Assembly (NCBI GenBank): GCA_900553925.1
Contig: USFH01000020.1
Location: 1 to 19,956, forward strand
DNA length: 19,956 nt
Reading direction: 5' to 3'
Source of the DNA: an uncultured Clostridium sp.
GTDB taxonomy: Bacteria > Bacillota > Clostridia > Lachnospirales > Lachnospiraceae
The notes under the pieces were generated by a model. That model searched no databases, was not told where the DNA came from, and worked only from the letters and a program-made list of their open reading frames with translations. The translations under genes were made by a program, and so were the position numbers. The stretch's first letter is position 1, and each line of letters opens with the position of its first letter. Positions 1 to 6,903 of this stretch are shown here, in pieces.

Positions 1-2
1 TG

Positions 3-1058
3 AAAAGATATTACGGCGGATGTGAGTGTGTGGATGTTGTAGAGGAACTTGCAAGAGAGCGTGCGAAAGAGCTGTTTGGCTGTGAGTATGCGAACGTACA
101 GCCACATTCCGGTGCACAGGCGAATATGGCTGTACAGTTTGCCATCTTAAAACCGGGTGACACGGTCATGGGAATGAACTTAGATCACGGTGGACATTTG
201 ACACACGGAAGCCCTGTAAACTTTTCCGGTACTTATTTTCACATTGTACCTTACGGTGTCAATGACGAGGGATTTATTGATTATGACAAAGTAGAAGAGA
301 TCGCGATGGAGTGCAAGCCGAAGATGATCATCGCAGGTGCAAGTGCTTATGCGAGAACCATTGATTTCAAGAGATTCCGTGAGATCGCAGATGCATGCGG
401 AGCAGTTCTGATGGTCGATATGGCACATATCGCAGGACTTGTCGCTGCAGGACTTCATCCAAGCCCAATCCCGTATGCACACGTTGTCACAACCACAACA
501 CACAAGACATTGCGTGGACCACGTGGCGGTATGATTCTTTCCAGCAACGAAGTAAATGAGAAATATAACTTCAACAAGGCAGTGTTCCCTGGTATTCAGG
601 GTGGTCCTCTGATGCATGTCATCGCAGGCAAGGCAGTCTGCCTGAAGGAAGCTCTGACAGACGAATACAAAGAGTATCAGAAGCAGGTTGTGAAGAACGC
701 AGCATGTCTGGCACAGGCACTGACCGAGCGTGGGTTCAAGATCGTATCCGGCGGTACAGACAACCACCTGATGCTTGTTGACTTACAGAACCTTGATCTT
801 ACCGGTAAGGAAGTGGAGAAGCTTCTTGATTCTGTTCATATCACAGCGAACAAGAACACAGTACCGAACGATCCAAAGTCACCATTTGTTACAAGCGGTA
901 TCCGTCTTGGTACACCGGCTATCACAACACGTGGAGCAAAGGAAGACGATATGATTGTGATCGCAGATGCAATCAAGGCTGCTGTTATCGATAAGGATAA
1001 TGACAAGGCAATGGCACTTGTAAAGAGCATTACAGACAAGTATCCATTGTATGCATAA
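3..1058 (+). CDS. glyA: Serine hydroxymethyltransferase, 5' end cut by window
   Basis: This PLP enzyme interconverts serine and glycine while charging tetrahydrofolate to 5,10-methylene-THF, and it acts in the cytosol. The open frame runs from base 3 to the TAA at 1056-1058, giving about 351 visible residues. The family is about 410 residues long, so some 60 N-terminal residues lie upstream of the window. Visible family hallmarks are the opening KRYYGGCE-like segment, the PHSGAQAN motif, the MVDMAHIAGLVA segment and the TTTHKTLRGPRGG motif, whose lysine (codon 504-506) should form the Schiff base with PLP. The GTG at base 30 is internal and is not the real start. A hairpin follows the gene at 1105-1165, and ftsH begins 176 bases downstream on the same strand. 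I see no sign of damage in the visible part. Confidence 0.97.
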   Translation, partial: KRYYGGCECVDVVEELARERAKELFGCEYANVQPHSGAQANMAVQFAILKPGDTVMGMNLDHGGHLTHGSPVNFSGTYFHIVPYGVNDEGFIDYDKVEEIAMECKPKMIIAGASAYARTIDFKRFREIADACGAVLMVDMAHIAGLVAAGLHPSPIPYAHVVTTTTHKTLRGPRGGMILSSNEVNEKYNFNKAVFPGIQGGPLMHVIAGKAVCLKEALTDEYKEYQKQVVKNAACLAQALTERGFKIVSGGTDNHLMLVDLQNLDLTGKEVEKLLDSVHITANKNTVPNDPKSPFVTSGIRLGTPAITTRGAKEDDMIVIADAIKAAVIDKDNDKAMALVKSITDKYPLYA

Positions 1059-1104
1059 AACGCATAAAGAACGATTTGAAACCGTATAATAAATAAAATC
1101 AAAT

Positions 1105-1165
1105 GCGAAACCGGGGGCTGCGTGAGAGGGAATCCGTTCCCTTGACACATGGCTTCCGGTTTTGC
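1105..1165 (+). terminator. Long hairpin after glyA, possible terminator
   Basis: GCGAAACCGG (1105-1114) pairs with CCGGTTTTGC (1156-1165), with one G-U pair. The tip is a perfect GGGAA (1128-1132) / TTCCC (1137-1141) stem around a TCCG loop. The middle of the stem pairs imperfectly. Only a short T-rich stretch follows, so termination efficiency is uncertain; it could also be a structured leader element for ftsH. Confidence 0.5.
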
Positions 1166-1234
1166 TATTTCTATCATGCGCTTAAGATATATGAGCTGTG
1201 ATTATTATAAAATAAACGGAGAACAGACAGATTA

Positions 1235-3160
1235 ATGGAAAATCAACAGAAAAATTCCGGTTCGAATAACAATTCGGATAACCGGAATTCCAATAATAAC
1301 AATAACAAGAAAAAACCATCGAAGACGGTGGTGATATGGATCGTATCTATTTTATTGACATTTATGATCTGGCAGGGAATTACGGCGATACAGCAGTCCA
1401 AACAGGAGAAGATCACGTATGACACGTTTCTGCAGATGCTTGATGATAAATTAGTTACCGATGTGAAGCTCTACAATGACCGGATCAGCTTCACGCCGAT
1501 CTCGAAGGAGACGGGCGCGGAGATGGATAAGACGTATTATGTGATCCGTATCAGCGATTATAAGATCGTGGATCGTCTGCAGAAGGCAGGCGTACAGTTC
1601 GAGGAAGTAGATGAAGGGAAGAATGCAGTCGTTTCTACAATTCTTTCGTATGTGGTAATGATCGGAGCCTTCTATCTGCTGATGTCGTTACTGATGCGGA
1701 ATATGTCCAAATCCGGTGGCATCGGAAAAAGTAATGCGAAGATGTATGTGGAGAAGAAAACCGGCGTGACATTCGCGGATGTTGCAGGTCAGGAGGAGGC
1801 AAAGGAATCCCTCTGTGAGATGGTAGATTTCTTAGATCAGCCGGACCGATACTTAAAGATCGGTGCGAAGCTGCCGAAGGGTGCCCTGCTTGTAGGACCT
1901 CCGGGAACCGGTAAGACGCTGCTTGCGAAGGCAGTTGCCGGCGAGGCGAATGTTCCGTTCTTTTCGCTGTCCGGTTCGGAGTTTGTAGAGATGTTCGTCG
2001 GTGTCGGTGCGAGCCGTGTGCGTGATCTGTTTGAGGATGCAAAGAAGAATGCACCATGTATTGTGTTCATCGATGAGATTGATGCGGTTGCCAGAAAACG
2101 TGGCTCAGGTCTTGGCGGCGGTCATGACGAACGGGAGCAGACATTGAATCAGATGCTTGTCGAGATGGATGGCTTCGGCACGAACGAAGGTATTATCGTG
2201 CTGGCAGCAACAAACCGTGTAGATATTCTCGATCCCGCTATTTTAAGACCGGGACGTTTTGACCGTAAGGTTATGGTTGGCAGACCGGATGTTAAGGGAC
2301 GTGAGGAGATTCTGCGTGTCCATGTCCGGAATAAGCCGCTGTCTGACGATGTTGATTTGCATGAGATTGCCAGAACGACAGCTGGATTTGCAGGTGCAGA
2401 TCTGGAGAATCTGATGAACGAGGCTGCCATCTGCGCAGCGAAGCAGAATCGTCAGTTTATTAAGAAGGAAGACGTGGATAAGTGCTTTGTCAAGATTGGA
2501 ATTGGCGGAGAGAAGAAGAGCCGTCTCGTACCGGAGAAAGAACGCCGGATTACAGCTTATCATGAGAGTGGCCATGCGATTTTATTCCATTTGCTGAGTG
2601 AGGTAGGACCGGTACATCTTGTTTCGATTATTCCAAACGGACGTGGCGCAGGTGGTTACACGATGCCGCTTCCTGAGAATGATAATGTATTTATGACGAA
2701 GAAGCATATGCTGCAGGATATCATGGTAAGCTTTGGAGGCCGTATCGCAGAGGAACTGATCTTTGGAGATATTACAACCGGTGCTTCTGCGGATATCAAA
2801 CAGGCAACGCAGACAGCGCAGGCAATGGTAGTCAAATATGGTATGTCAGAGAAGGTCGGACTGATCAATTATGAGGTCAACAGTGAGGAAGAGGTATTCC
2901 TCGGCAGAGATCTCGGACATGCCAGAAATTACAGCGAGAAGGTTGCGGCGATGATTGATAAGGAAGTCCGCCGGATTATGGACGAATGTTATCTGGAAGC
3001 AAAACAGATTATTGAGTCGCATATATCGGTACTTCATAAGTGCGCAGCTGCATTGCTGGAGAAAGAACGCATCAATCGTGCAGAATTCGAGGCGCTTTTT
3101 GAAGAAGATCCGTCAACCGTTTATCCGGAAGGTTTGGATACAACCGGATTGAATCTGTAA
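1235..3160 (+). CDS. ftsH: ATP-dependent zinc metalloprotease FtsH
   Basis: FtsH is a membrane-anchored AAA+ protease that extracts and degrades misfolded membrane proteins and some regulators. The product is 641 aa, a normal length. It has an Asn-rich cytosolic N-terminus (residues 8-24), a first membrane helix at about 31-52, an extracytoplasmic domain, and a second helix at about 131-154. The AAA domain shows Walker A GPPGTGKT (221-228), Walker B with D280-E281 and the region containing ILRPGRFDR. The protease domain shows HESGH (443-447), whose two histidines bind zinc with E444 as catalytic base. The start ATG at 1235 is preceded by CGGAGA at 1217-1222, a rather long 12-base spacing. A TATAAA box lies at 1206-1211, too close to that RBS to be a confident promoter. 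No terminator lies directly after the stop; the first strong one is at 3394-3424. Confidence 0.98.
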   Translation: MENQQKNSGSNNNSDNRNSNNNNNKKKPSKTVVIWIVSILLTFMIWQGITAIQQSKQEKITYDTFLQMLDDKLVTDVKLYNDRISFTPISKETGAEMDKTYYVIRISDYKIVDRLQKAGVQFEEVDEGKNAVVSTILSYVVMIGAFYLLMSLLMRNMSKSGGIGKSNAKMYVEKKTGVTFADVAGQEEAKESLCEMVDFLDQPDRYLKIGAKLPKGALLVGPPGTGKTLLAKAVAGEANVPFFSLSGSEFVEMFVGVGASRVRDLFEDAKKNAPCIVFIDEIDAVARKRGSGLGGGHDEREQTLNQMLVEMDGFGTNEGIIVLAATNRVDILDPAILRPGRFDRKVMVGRPDVKGREEILRVHVRNKPLSDDVDLHEIARTTAGFAGADLENLMNEAAICAAKQNRQFIKKEDVDKCFVKIGIGGEKKSRLVPEKERRITAYHESGHAILFHLLSEVGPVHLVSIIPNGRGAGGYTMPLPENDNVFMTKKHMLQDIMVSFGGRIAEELIFGDITTGASADIKQATQTAQAMVVKYGMSEKVGLINYEVNSEEEVFLGRDLGHARNYSEKVAAMIDKEVRRIMDECYLEAKQIIESHISVLHKCAAALLEKERINRAEFEALFEEDPSTVYPEGLDTTGLNL

Positions 3161-3196
3161 GCGATTGTGAAAAATGTTGCGATGGAGAATATCAAA

Positions 3197-3213
3197 TTGT
3201 GCATAGTGCACAA
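3197..3213. repeat. Short perfect palindrome after ftsH
   Basis: TTGTGCA-TAG-TGCACAA forms 7-bp perfect arms around three bases. The right arm overlaps the 12-mer TGCACAAAAAAG (3207-3218), which recurs exactly at 3259-3270. The site could be an operator or a small hairpin in the ftsH 3' region. No T-run follows on the plus strand, so it is not a forward terminator. Confidence 0.45.
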
Positions 3214-3317
3214 AAAAGGCGCAAAAATCGATTTGAAACGATTGCGTTCGAGGGAAAATGCACAAAAAAGTAATAAAAAAAAATAAATGTTTGGGCAGAC
3301 TTTTTAACGATTATATG

Positions 3318-3323
3318 TATAAT
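3318..3323 (+). promoter_or_regulatory. Perfect -10 box (TATAAT) in ftsH-amylase gap
   Basis: TATAAT at 3318-3323 lies about 70 bases before a strong terminator hairpin. The matching -35 is poor: positions 3295-3300 read GCAGAC, and TTGGGC at 3291 is too far away. Transcription would start near 3330 and yield a short RNA ending at 3424-3427. This is promoter evidence from one box only. Confidence 0.35.
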
Positions 3324-3329
3324 AATACT

Positions 3330-3427
3330 TGTAACCCCCCAATACATTATATAGTTTTTTGCTACACCCCAAAGTAACAAAATACCTTCTCCGAAAAGGA
3401 CAGCCGATCGTTGGCTGTCCTTTTCCC
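3330..3427 (+). ncRNA. Candidate small C-rich RNA (or ftsH 3'UTR end)
   Basis: The stretch lies between a TATAAT box and an intrinsic terminator and has no convincing ORF. It carries three C-rich patches: six Cs at 3335-3340, CCCC at 3367-3370, and CCTTCTCC at 3385-3392. They are separated by A/T-rich sequence and should be single-stranded. Such patches are complementary to Shine-Dalgarno sequences, as in C-rich-motif regulatory RNAs of Firmicutes (known class; membership here is inference). The alternative is simply the distal 3' UTR of ftsH, because ftsH has no closer terminator. Confidence 0.3.
3394..3427 (+). terminator. Strong intrinsic terminator hairpin
   Basis: AAAAGGACAGCC (3394-3405) pairs perfectly with GGCTGTCCTTTT (3413-3424) around a 7-base loop, ending in a short T-run. 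The A-rich left side means it could also act on the opposite strand. Confidence 0.75.
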
Positions 3428-3447
3428 TGTTTATTTTCAATTTTTTA

Positions 3448-3476
3448 TTGTGAAAAATGTTTACCTGTATTAAAAT
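3448..3476 (+). promoter_or_regulatory. Sigma-A-type promoter for the amylase gene
   Basis: TTGTGA (3448-3453), a 17-base spacer and TAAAAT (3471-3476) make a good vegetative promoter. The predicted start near 3483 gives a leader of about 35 bases before the ATG at 3519, containing AGGGGAGGA at 3502-3510. Confidence 0.65.
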
Positions 3477-3518
3477 AATAGATAGTTGTCAAAAAAGAAT
3501 TAGGGGAGGACACTCTTG

Positions 3519-5621
3519 ATGGTGGAGAATCAGAGACAAGCTCTCAAGGTTATGCAGTATGTGTATAACACGAAGACGGCATTGAATTTTGGTGCGTTGT
3601 TTGCGGATGGAACGGATAGCTACCGGCATCCGGCCGAACTGAAGGTAGGAGATTCTGTGACGCTTCGTTTTCGTACGGGACAAAATAATGTGGATGCCGT
3701 ATATCTGATCTATAACGGGGAACGATGCCTTATGCAGGTGGAAAGCCGGGATGGATTGTTTGATTATTATTCATATACAATATCGGAAGTAACCTCGGAT
3801 ATTGATTATTATTATATGATACTTGCCGGAAATGTTGTCTGCTATTATAACAAGCTTGGGACACAGAAGGATCTGAATTCCGATTATAATTTCCAGATTG
3901 CACCGGGATTTTCTGTTCCAAAGTGGGCAAGAGGGGCAGTGTTCTATCAGATCTTTGTGGATCGTTTCTATAATGGTGATACTTCCAATGATGTGCTTGA
4001 TAATGAGTATTGTTATATCGGGGAACATACACGCCGTGTAACAGACTGGTTCAAATATCCGGATAATATGGATGTGCGCAGTTTCTATGGCGGAGATCTG
4101 CAGGGCGTGATGGATAAGCTTGATTATCTGCAGGGATTAGGCGTAGATGTCATTTATCTGAATCCGATTTTTGTTTCTCCATCCAATCACAAGTATGATA
4201 TTCAGGATTATGATTATGTGGATCCGCATTTTGGAAAGATTGTGAAGGATACCGGGGAATGTCTGCCAGAAGGCTGCAAGGATAACCGGCAGGCGAGCAG
4301 ATACATTACCCGCGTGACAGACAAAGAGAATTTGGAGGCAAGTAATGAGCTGTTTGCGAAGCTTGTAGAAGAGATTCATAAAAGAGGAATGCGTGTCATT
4401 CTGGATGGTGTATTTAATCATTGCGGTTCGTTCAATAAGTGGCTGGATCGTGAATGTATCTATGAGAATCAGGAAGGCTATGAGAAGGGCGCGTATGTGG
4501 ACTATGAGAGTCCATACAGAAGCTTCTTCAAGTTCCAGGATCCTTGGCAGTGGCCTTACAATGGCACATACAACGGCTGGTGGGGACACGATACCCTCCC
4601 GAAATTAAATTACGAAGAATCAGAGAAATTATACGAATATATTATGCGTATCGGTGAGAAATGGGTTTCTCCACCGTACAACGTGGATGGGTGGCGTCTG
4701 GATGTCGCTGCCGATCTTGGATACACGGAAGAGTTCAATCATCGTTTCTGGCGTGATTTCCGTACAAGAGTCAAGAAAGCGAATCCGGAAGCATTGATTC
4801 TGGCGGAGCATTATGGGGATCCGAAGGCGTGGCTTTTGGGCGATCAGTGGGATACTGTTATGAACTATGATGCATTCATGGAGCCGATTACATGGTTTTT
4901 GACCGGCGTGGAGAAACATAGTGATGAATTCCGCGGAGATCTGCTTGGAAATCCGGATGCATTTACCGGTGCTTTGCGTCATCATATGTCGAGGTTCAAT
5001 CAGAATTCATTAGAGATTGCGATGAATGAGCTGTCGAATCATGATCATTCCCGTTTTCTGACGCGTACAAACCGTCGTGTCGGACGAATTCACACGATGG
5101 GGCCGGAAGCGGCGGAAGAAAATATTAACAAGGGAGTGTTCCGGGAAGCGGTCGTATTTCAGATGACATGGCCGGGGGCACCGACGATTTATTACGGTGA
5201 TGAGGCAGGACTGTGCGGCTGGACAGATCCGGATAACCGTCGTGGATATCCATGGGGCAGAGAGGATCAGGACCTGATTCAGTTTCACCGCGATATTATC
5301 CGGGTACACAAGAGCAGTGAGGCTCTGATGAAGGGATCTGTGATGTTCCTGCATGGAACTTATAAGGTTGTAAGCTATGGACGGTTTCTTCCGGGGGAAG
5401 CGGTCGTTGTGATCTTGAACAATGACTACGAAACTCAGGAGTTGAATCTGCATGTCCGCAGACTTGGCATCCGGGATGGTGCGGTTATGAAGACCTGCAT
5501 TACGACGACGGAGAGTGGGTATAGCATGGAAGAATCTGAATATACCGTGGCAAATAATAAACTGAAGATTAAGGTATCGCCGATTTCAGCTGTTGTATTG
5601 CGATACAAAGAGGAATCATAG
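3519..5621 (+). CDS. GH13 alpha-amylase family enzyme (neopullulanase/cyclomaltodextrinase-like), cytosolic
   Basis: The enzyme should hydrolyse alpha-1,4 (and perhaps 1,6) bonds in maltodextrins, cyclodextrins or pullulan-like glucans inside the cell. The product is 700 aa with no signal peptide. Residues 1-130 look like an N-terminal beta-sandwich (CBM34-like), followed by the (beta/alpha)8 barrel from AVFYQIFVDRF. All GH13 motifs are present: DGVFNH (296-301), GWRLDVA with nucleophile D395, ILAEHYG with acid/base E430, and NHDHSR with transition-state stabiliser D509. A C-terminal beta domain follows. ATG 3519 is preferred over TTG 3516 because AGGGGAGGA at 3502-3510 is then 8 bases away. 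The gene has its own promoter and terminator, so it is probably monocistronic. The exact substrate cannot be read from sequence; the CBM34-plus-barrel layout points to the GH13_20-type maltodextrin enzymes. Confidence 0.9.
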   Translation: MVENQRQALKVMQYVYNTKTALNFGALFADGTDSYRHPAELKVGDSVTLRFRTGQNNVDAVYLIYNGERCLMQVESRDGLFDYYSYTISEVTSDIDYYYMILAGNVVCYYNKLGTQKDLNSDYNFQIAPGFSVPKWARGAVFYQIFVDRFYNGDTSNDVLDNEYCYIGEHTRRVTDWFKYPDNMDVRSFYGGDLQGVMDKLDYLQGLGVDVIYLNPIFVSPSNHKYDIQDYDYVDPHFGKIVKDTGECLPEGCKDNRQASRYITRVTDKENLEASNELFAKLVEEIHKRGMRVILDGVFNHCGSFNKWLDRECIYENQEGYEKGAYVDYESPYRSFFKFQDPWQWPYNGTYNGWWGHDTLPKLNYEESEKLYEYIMRIGEKWVSPPYNVDGWRLDVAADLGYTEEFNHRFWRDFRTRVKKANPEALILAEHYGDPKAWLLGDQWDTVMNYDAFMEPITWFLTGVEKHSDEFRGDLLGNPDAFTGALRHHMSRFNQNSLEIAMNELSNHDHSRFLTRTNRRVGRIHTMGPEAAEENINKGVFREAVVFQMTWPGAPTIYYGDEAGLCGWTDPDNRRGYPWGREDQDLIQFHRDIIRVHKSSEALMKGSVMFLHGTYKVVSYGRFLPGEAVVVILNNDYETQELNLHVRRLGIRDGAVMKTCITTTESGYSMEESEYTVANNKLKIKVSPISAVVLRYKEES

Positions 5622-5641
5622 GAAGTAAAAAAGTGGAAGGA

Positions 5642-5677
5642 TGCCCTGCTCCGGGAAGTGGAGCGGGGTATTTTTTT
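5642..5677 (+). terminator. Intrinsic terminator of the amylase gene
   Basis: CCCTGCTCC (5644-5652) pairs with GGAGCGGGG (5660-5668), with one G-U pair. A run of seven Ts follows at 5671-5677, 20 bases after the stop codon. Confidence 0.9.
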
Positions 5678-5791
5678 ATGGGATTTCCGCACATTACCGA
5701 TAGAACATAAAAAGAAGGAACCATAGACCGTTTCATGACTTGCGAAAATATGTAAAAATATGGAAAAAGATGTGTCAGGGGGAATGTTGCG

Positions 5792-5932
5792 GTGCTGGTG
5801 CTTGGACTTGCGTTGGTATGTGCTGGAATTGTAATATTGATGATTGCCGTTTTAGGTTATCTGGTTGTGAAAGAGAGAAGAAACAGGCAAAGATGCACAC
5901 CCGTTGACACAGATACAAAGGATGAAACATAG
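5792..5932 (+). CDS. Small single-membrane-helix protein, 46 aa
   Basis: The ORF starts with GTG at 5792, eight bases after a strong AGGGGGA site (5777-5783), and ends with TAG at 5930-5932. The product is a hydrophobic helix (about residues 2-26, opening MLVLGLALVCAGIV), then a basic patch KERRNRQR (27-34) and a polar tail ending DTKDET. This layout fits an inner-membrane microprotein with a cytosolic C-terminus under the positive-inside rule. Its stop lies just before the AGAGGTG site (5934-5940) of the following XRE regulator, which starts 13 bases later, so the two are probably co-translated. I do not recognise a family. A competing ATG at 5784 in another frame opens only a 16-codon ORF. 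No clear promoter was found in 5678-5775. Confidence 0.55.
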   Translation: MLVLGLALVCAGIVILMIAVLGYLVVKERRNRQRCTPVDTDTKDET

Positions 5933-5945
5933 AAGAGGTGTGTGT

Positions 5946-6296
5946 ATGCAGGAGAGCATTTTTTATAAGCAGGTCGGTGAACGTCTGCGGAAAGTGCGGG
6001 AAGAACAACATATGTCGAGGGAACGTCTGGCGGAGCTATCCGATATCTCAACGAAATTTTTGTACGAGATTGAGAAGGGAAGGAAGGGATTGTCCTGCGT
6101 GACATTGCATAAGATATGTATGGCATTGCAGGTACAGTCAGATTATCTTCTGGAGGGAACCGGAGAAAATAACAATCAGACCCGGATTGAGTATATGACG
6201 CGGAATTTTACAGCCGAAGAGATGGAGTATCTGCTTAAGGTGATTGAAGGAATCTGCGGGTTCCGGAATACGGATCATCAGGACAAAATTAGTTGA
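5946..6296 (+). CDS. XRE-family helix-turn-helix regulator
   Basis: This 116-aa DNA-binding protein has a HTH_3/Cro-CI domain at about residues 10-68: VGERLRKVREEQHMSRERLAELSDIS, then TKFLYEIEKGRKG and a third-helix region ending in DYLLEG. The remaining 45 residues form a short acidic/helical tail (FTAEEMEYLLKVIEGI), typical of small Clostridia XRE proteins and possibly used for dimerisation. ATG 5946 is chosen because AGAGGTG at 5934-5940 fits; a longer in-frame TTG start at 5904 would lie inside the upstream small ORF and has no RBS. Its target is unknown. Position right behind the 46-aa membrane protein suggests the two act together, for example as a membrane-controlled regulator pair; this is inference. 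Confidence 0.88.
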   Translation: MQESIFYKQVGERLRKVREEQHMSRERLAELSDISTKFLYEIEKGRKGLSCVTLHKICMALQVQSDYLLEGTGENNNQTRIEYMTRNFTAEEMEYLLKVIEGICGFRNTDHQDKIS

Positions 6297-6352
6297 CATG
6301 CAGAGCAGGCTGTGGTATTCCTAAAGAAAAACAGGAATATAGGAGGCTTGGA

Positions 6353-6652
6353 ATGGTTAAACATATTATTTTGTGGACATTGAAGGAGACAGACGCGGAC
6401 AAGAAGGCAGAGATTCTTGCCAATATGAAGGAGCATCTGGAAGGGCTTGCCGGAAAGGTACCGGGACTTCTGGAAGTACATGTAAGAACGAATCCGCTTG
6501 CGTCTTCGAATGCGGAGGTAATGCTGGATACGACATTGGAGAATGAGGAAATGCTGAAGGGATACCAGAAGCATCCGGCTCATGTAGAAGTCGCAAATAC
6601 GTATGTGCGTCCATATACAGACGTGCGTATGTGTATGGATTACGAAGTGTAA
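6353..6652 (+). CDS. Dabb family (stress-responsive A/B-barrel) protein
   Basis: This is a 99-aa cytosolic protein opening MVKHIILWTLKETD. It has the dimeric alpha-beta barrel pattern of the Dabb family (PF07876): a first strand with the conserved histidine (H4), a helix with KEHLEGLAGKVPGLLEV, then DTTLENEEMLKGYQKHPAHVEV and a last strand near DYEV. The ...YQ.HP.H.. motif is the most diagnostic part. Members are small dimers of mostly unknown function; a few bind or convert hydrophobic or polyketide-like ligands. The start ATG at 6353 has AGGAGG at 6341-6346. It lies 56 bases after the XRE gene on the same strand and could share its transcript. A clear terminator follows. Confidence 0.88.
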   Translation: MVKHIILWTLKETDADKKAEILANMKEHLEGLAGKVPGLLEVHVRTNPLASSNAEVMLDTTLENEEMLKGYQKHPAHVEVANTYVRPYTDVRMCMDYEV

Positions 6653-6680
6653 TGAATAAAAAGAAATGAAAAAGCAGAGG

Positions 6681-6713
6681 ATAACGGGAGTGCAGGGCAT
6701 TTCCGTTATTTTT
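6681..6713 (+). terminator. Intrinsic terminator after Dabb gene
   Basis: ATAACGG (6681-6687) pairs with CCGTTAT (6703-6709), extended by two weaker pairs, and is followed by Ts to 6713. Confidence 0.8.
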
Positions 6714-6765
6714 ATGTGTGTTTGGGAATCAATGGTATGGAGTTCGAAGTGCATTTTATCGAAAA

Positions 6766-6779
6766 AGAACATTTGTTCT
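6766..6779. promoter_or_regulatory. LexA (SOS) box upstream of uvrB
   Basis: AGAAC-ATTT-GTTCT is a perfect 5-bp-arm palindrome matching the Firmicute LexA/DinR core GAAC-N4-GTTC. Its last base overlaps the predicted -35 element of the uvrB promoter, the expected position for repression. uvrB is a classical SOS gene, which supports the call. Confidence 0.8.
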
Positions 6780-6807
6780 ATACAAATAAAAAAAGATGTG
6801 GTAGAAT
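6779..6807 (+). promoter_or_regulatory. Extended -10 promoter for uvrB
   Basis: TATACA (6779-6784), a 17-base spacer and TAGAAT (6802-6807) with an upstream TG (6799-6800) make an extended -10 promoter. Transcription should start near 6814, giving a leader of about 90 bases before the ATG at 6904. Confidence 0.65.
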
Positions 6808-6903
6808 GATATGTATTATGAACAGTCAGGATAAACATATCAGGAGCTAAGGCTGGGATATGTACAAAAATGATTCAAGCACAGCAAAAGGAGAGAATCT
6901 ATC

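Noticed and set aside
1635..2057. 140-aa minus-strand ORF inside ftsH
   Set aside because: It is antisense to the AAA domain; Pro/Ser/His-rich shadow composition.
3192..3440. 82-aa minus-strand ORF in the ftsH-amylase gap
   Set aside because: It runs through the terminator hairpin and A/T-rich low-complexity sequence, has no ribosome site and reads as no plausible protein.
4137..4589. 150-aa minus-strand ORF inside the amylase gene
   Set aside because: It is fully antisense to a gene whose catalytic motifs are all present, with no ribosome site.
5904..5945. Upstream TTG start extending the XRE regulator
   Set aside because: It has no ribosome site and lies within the 46-aa ORF; ATG 5946 has AGAGGTG correctly spaced.
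6293..6352. Upstream start extending the Dabb protein by 20 residues
   Set aside because: AGGAGG at 6341-6346 lies inside that extension and points to ATG 6353; the family starts at the MVKHI strand.
6278..6838. 186-aa minus-strand ORF overlapping the Dabb gene and the uvrB leader
   Set aside because: It is antisense to a convincing family member and crosses the terminator and LexA region; its composition (His/Cys/Ile-rich) is typical of shadow frames.
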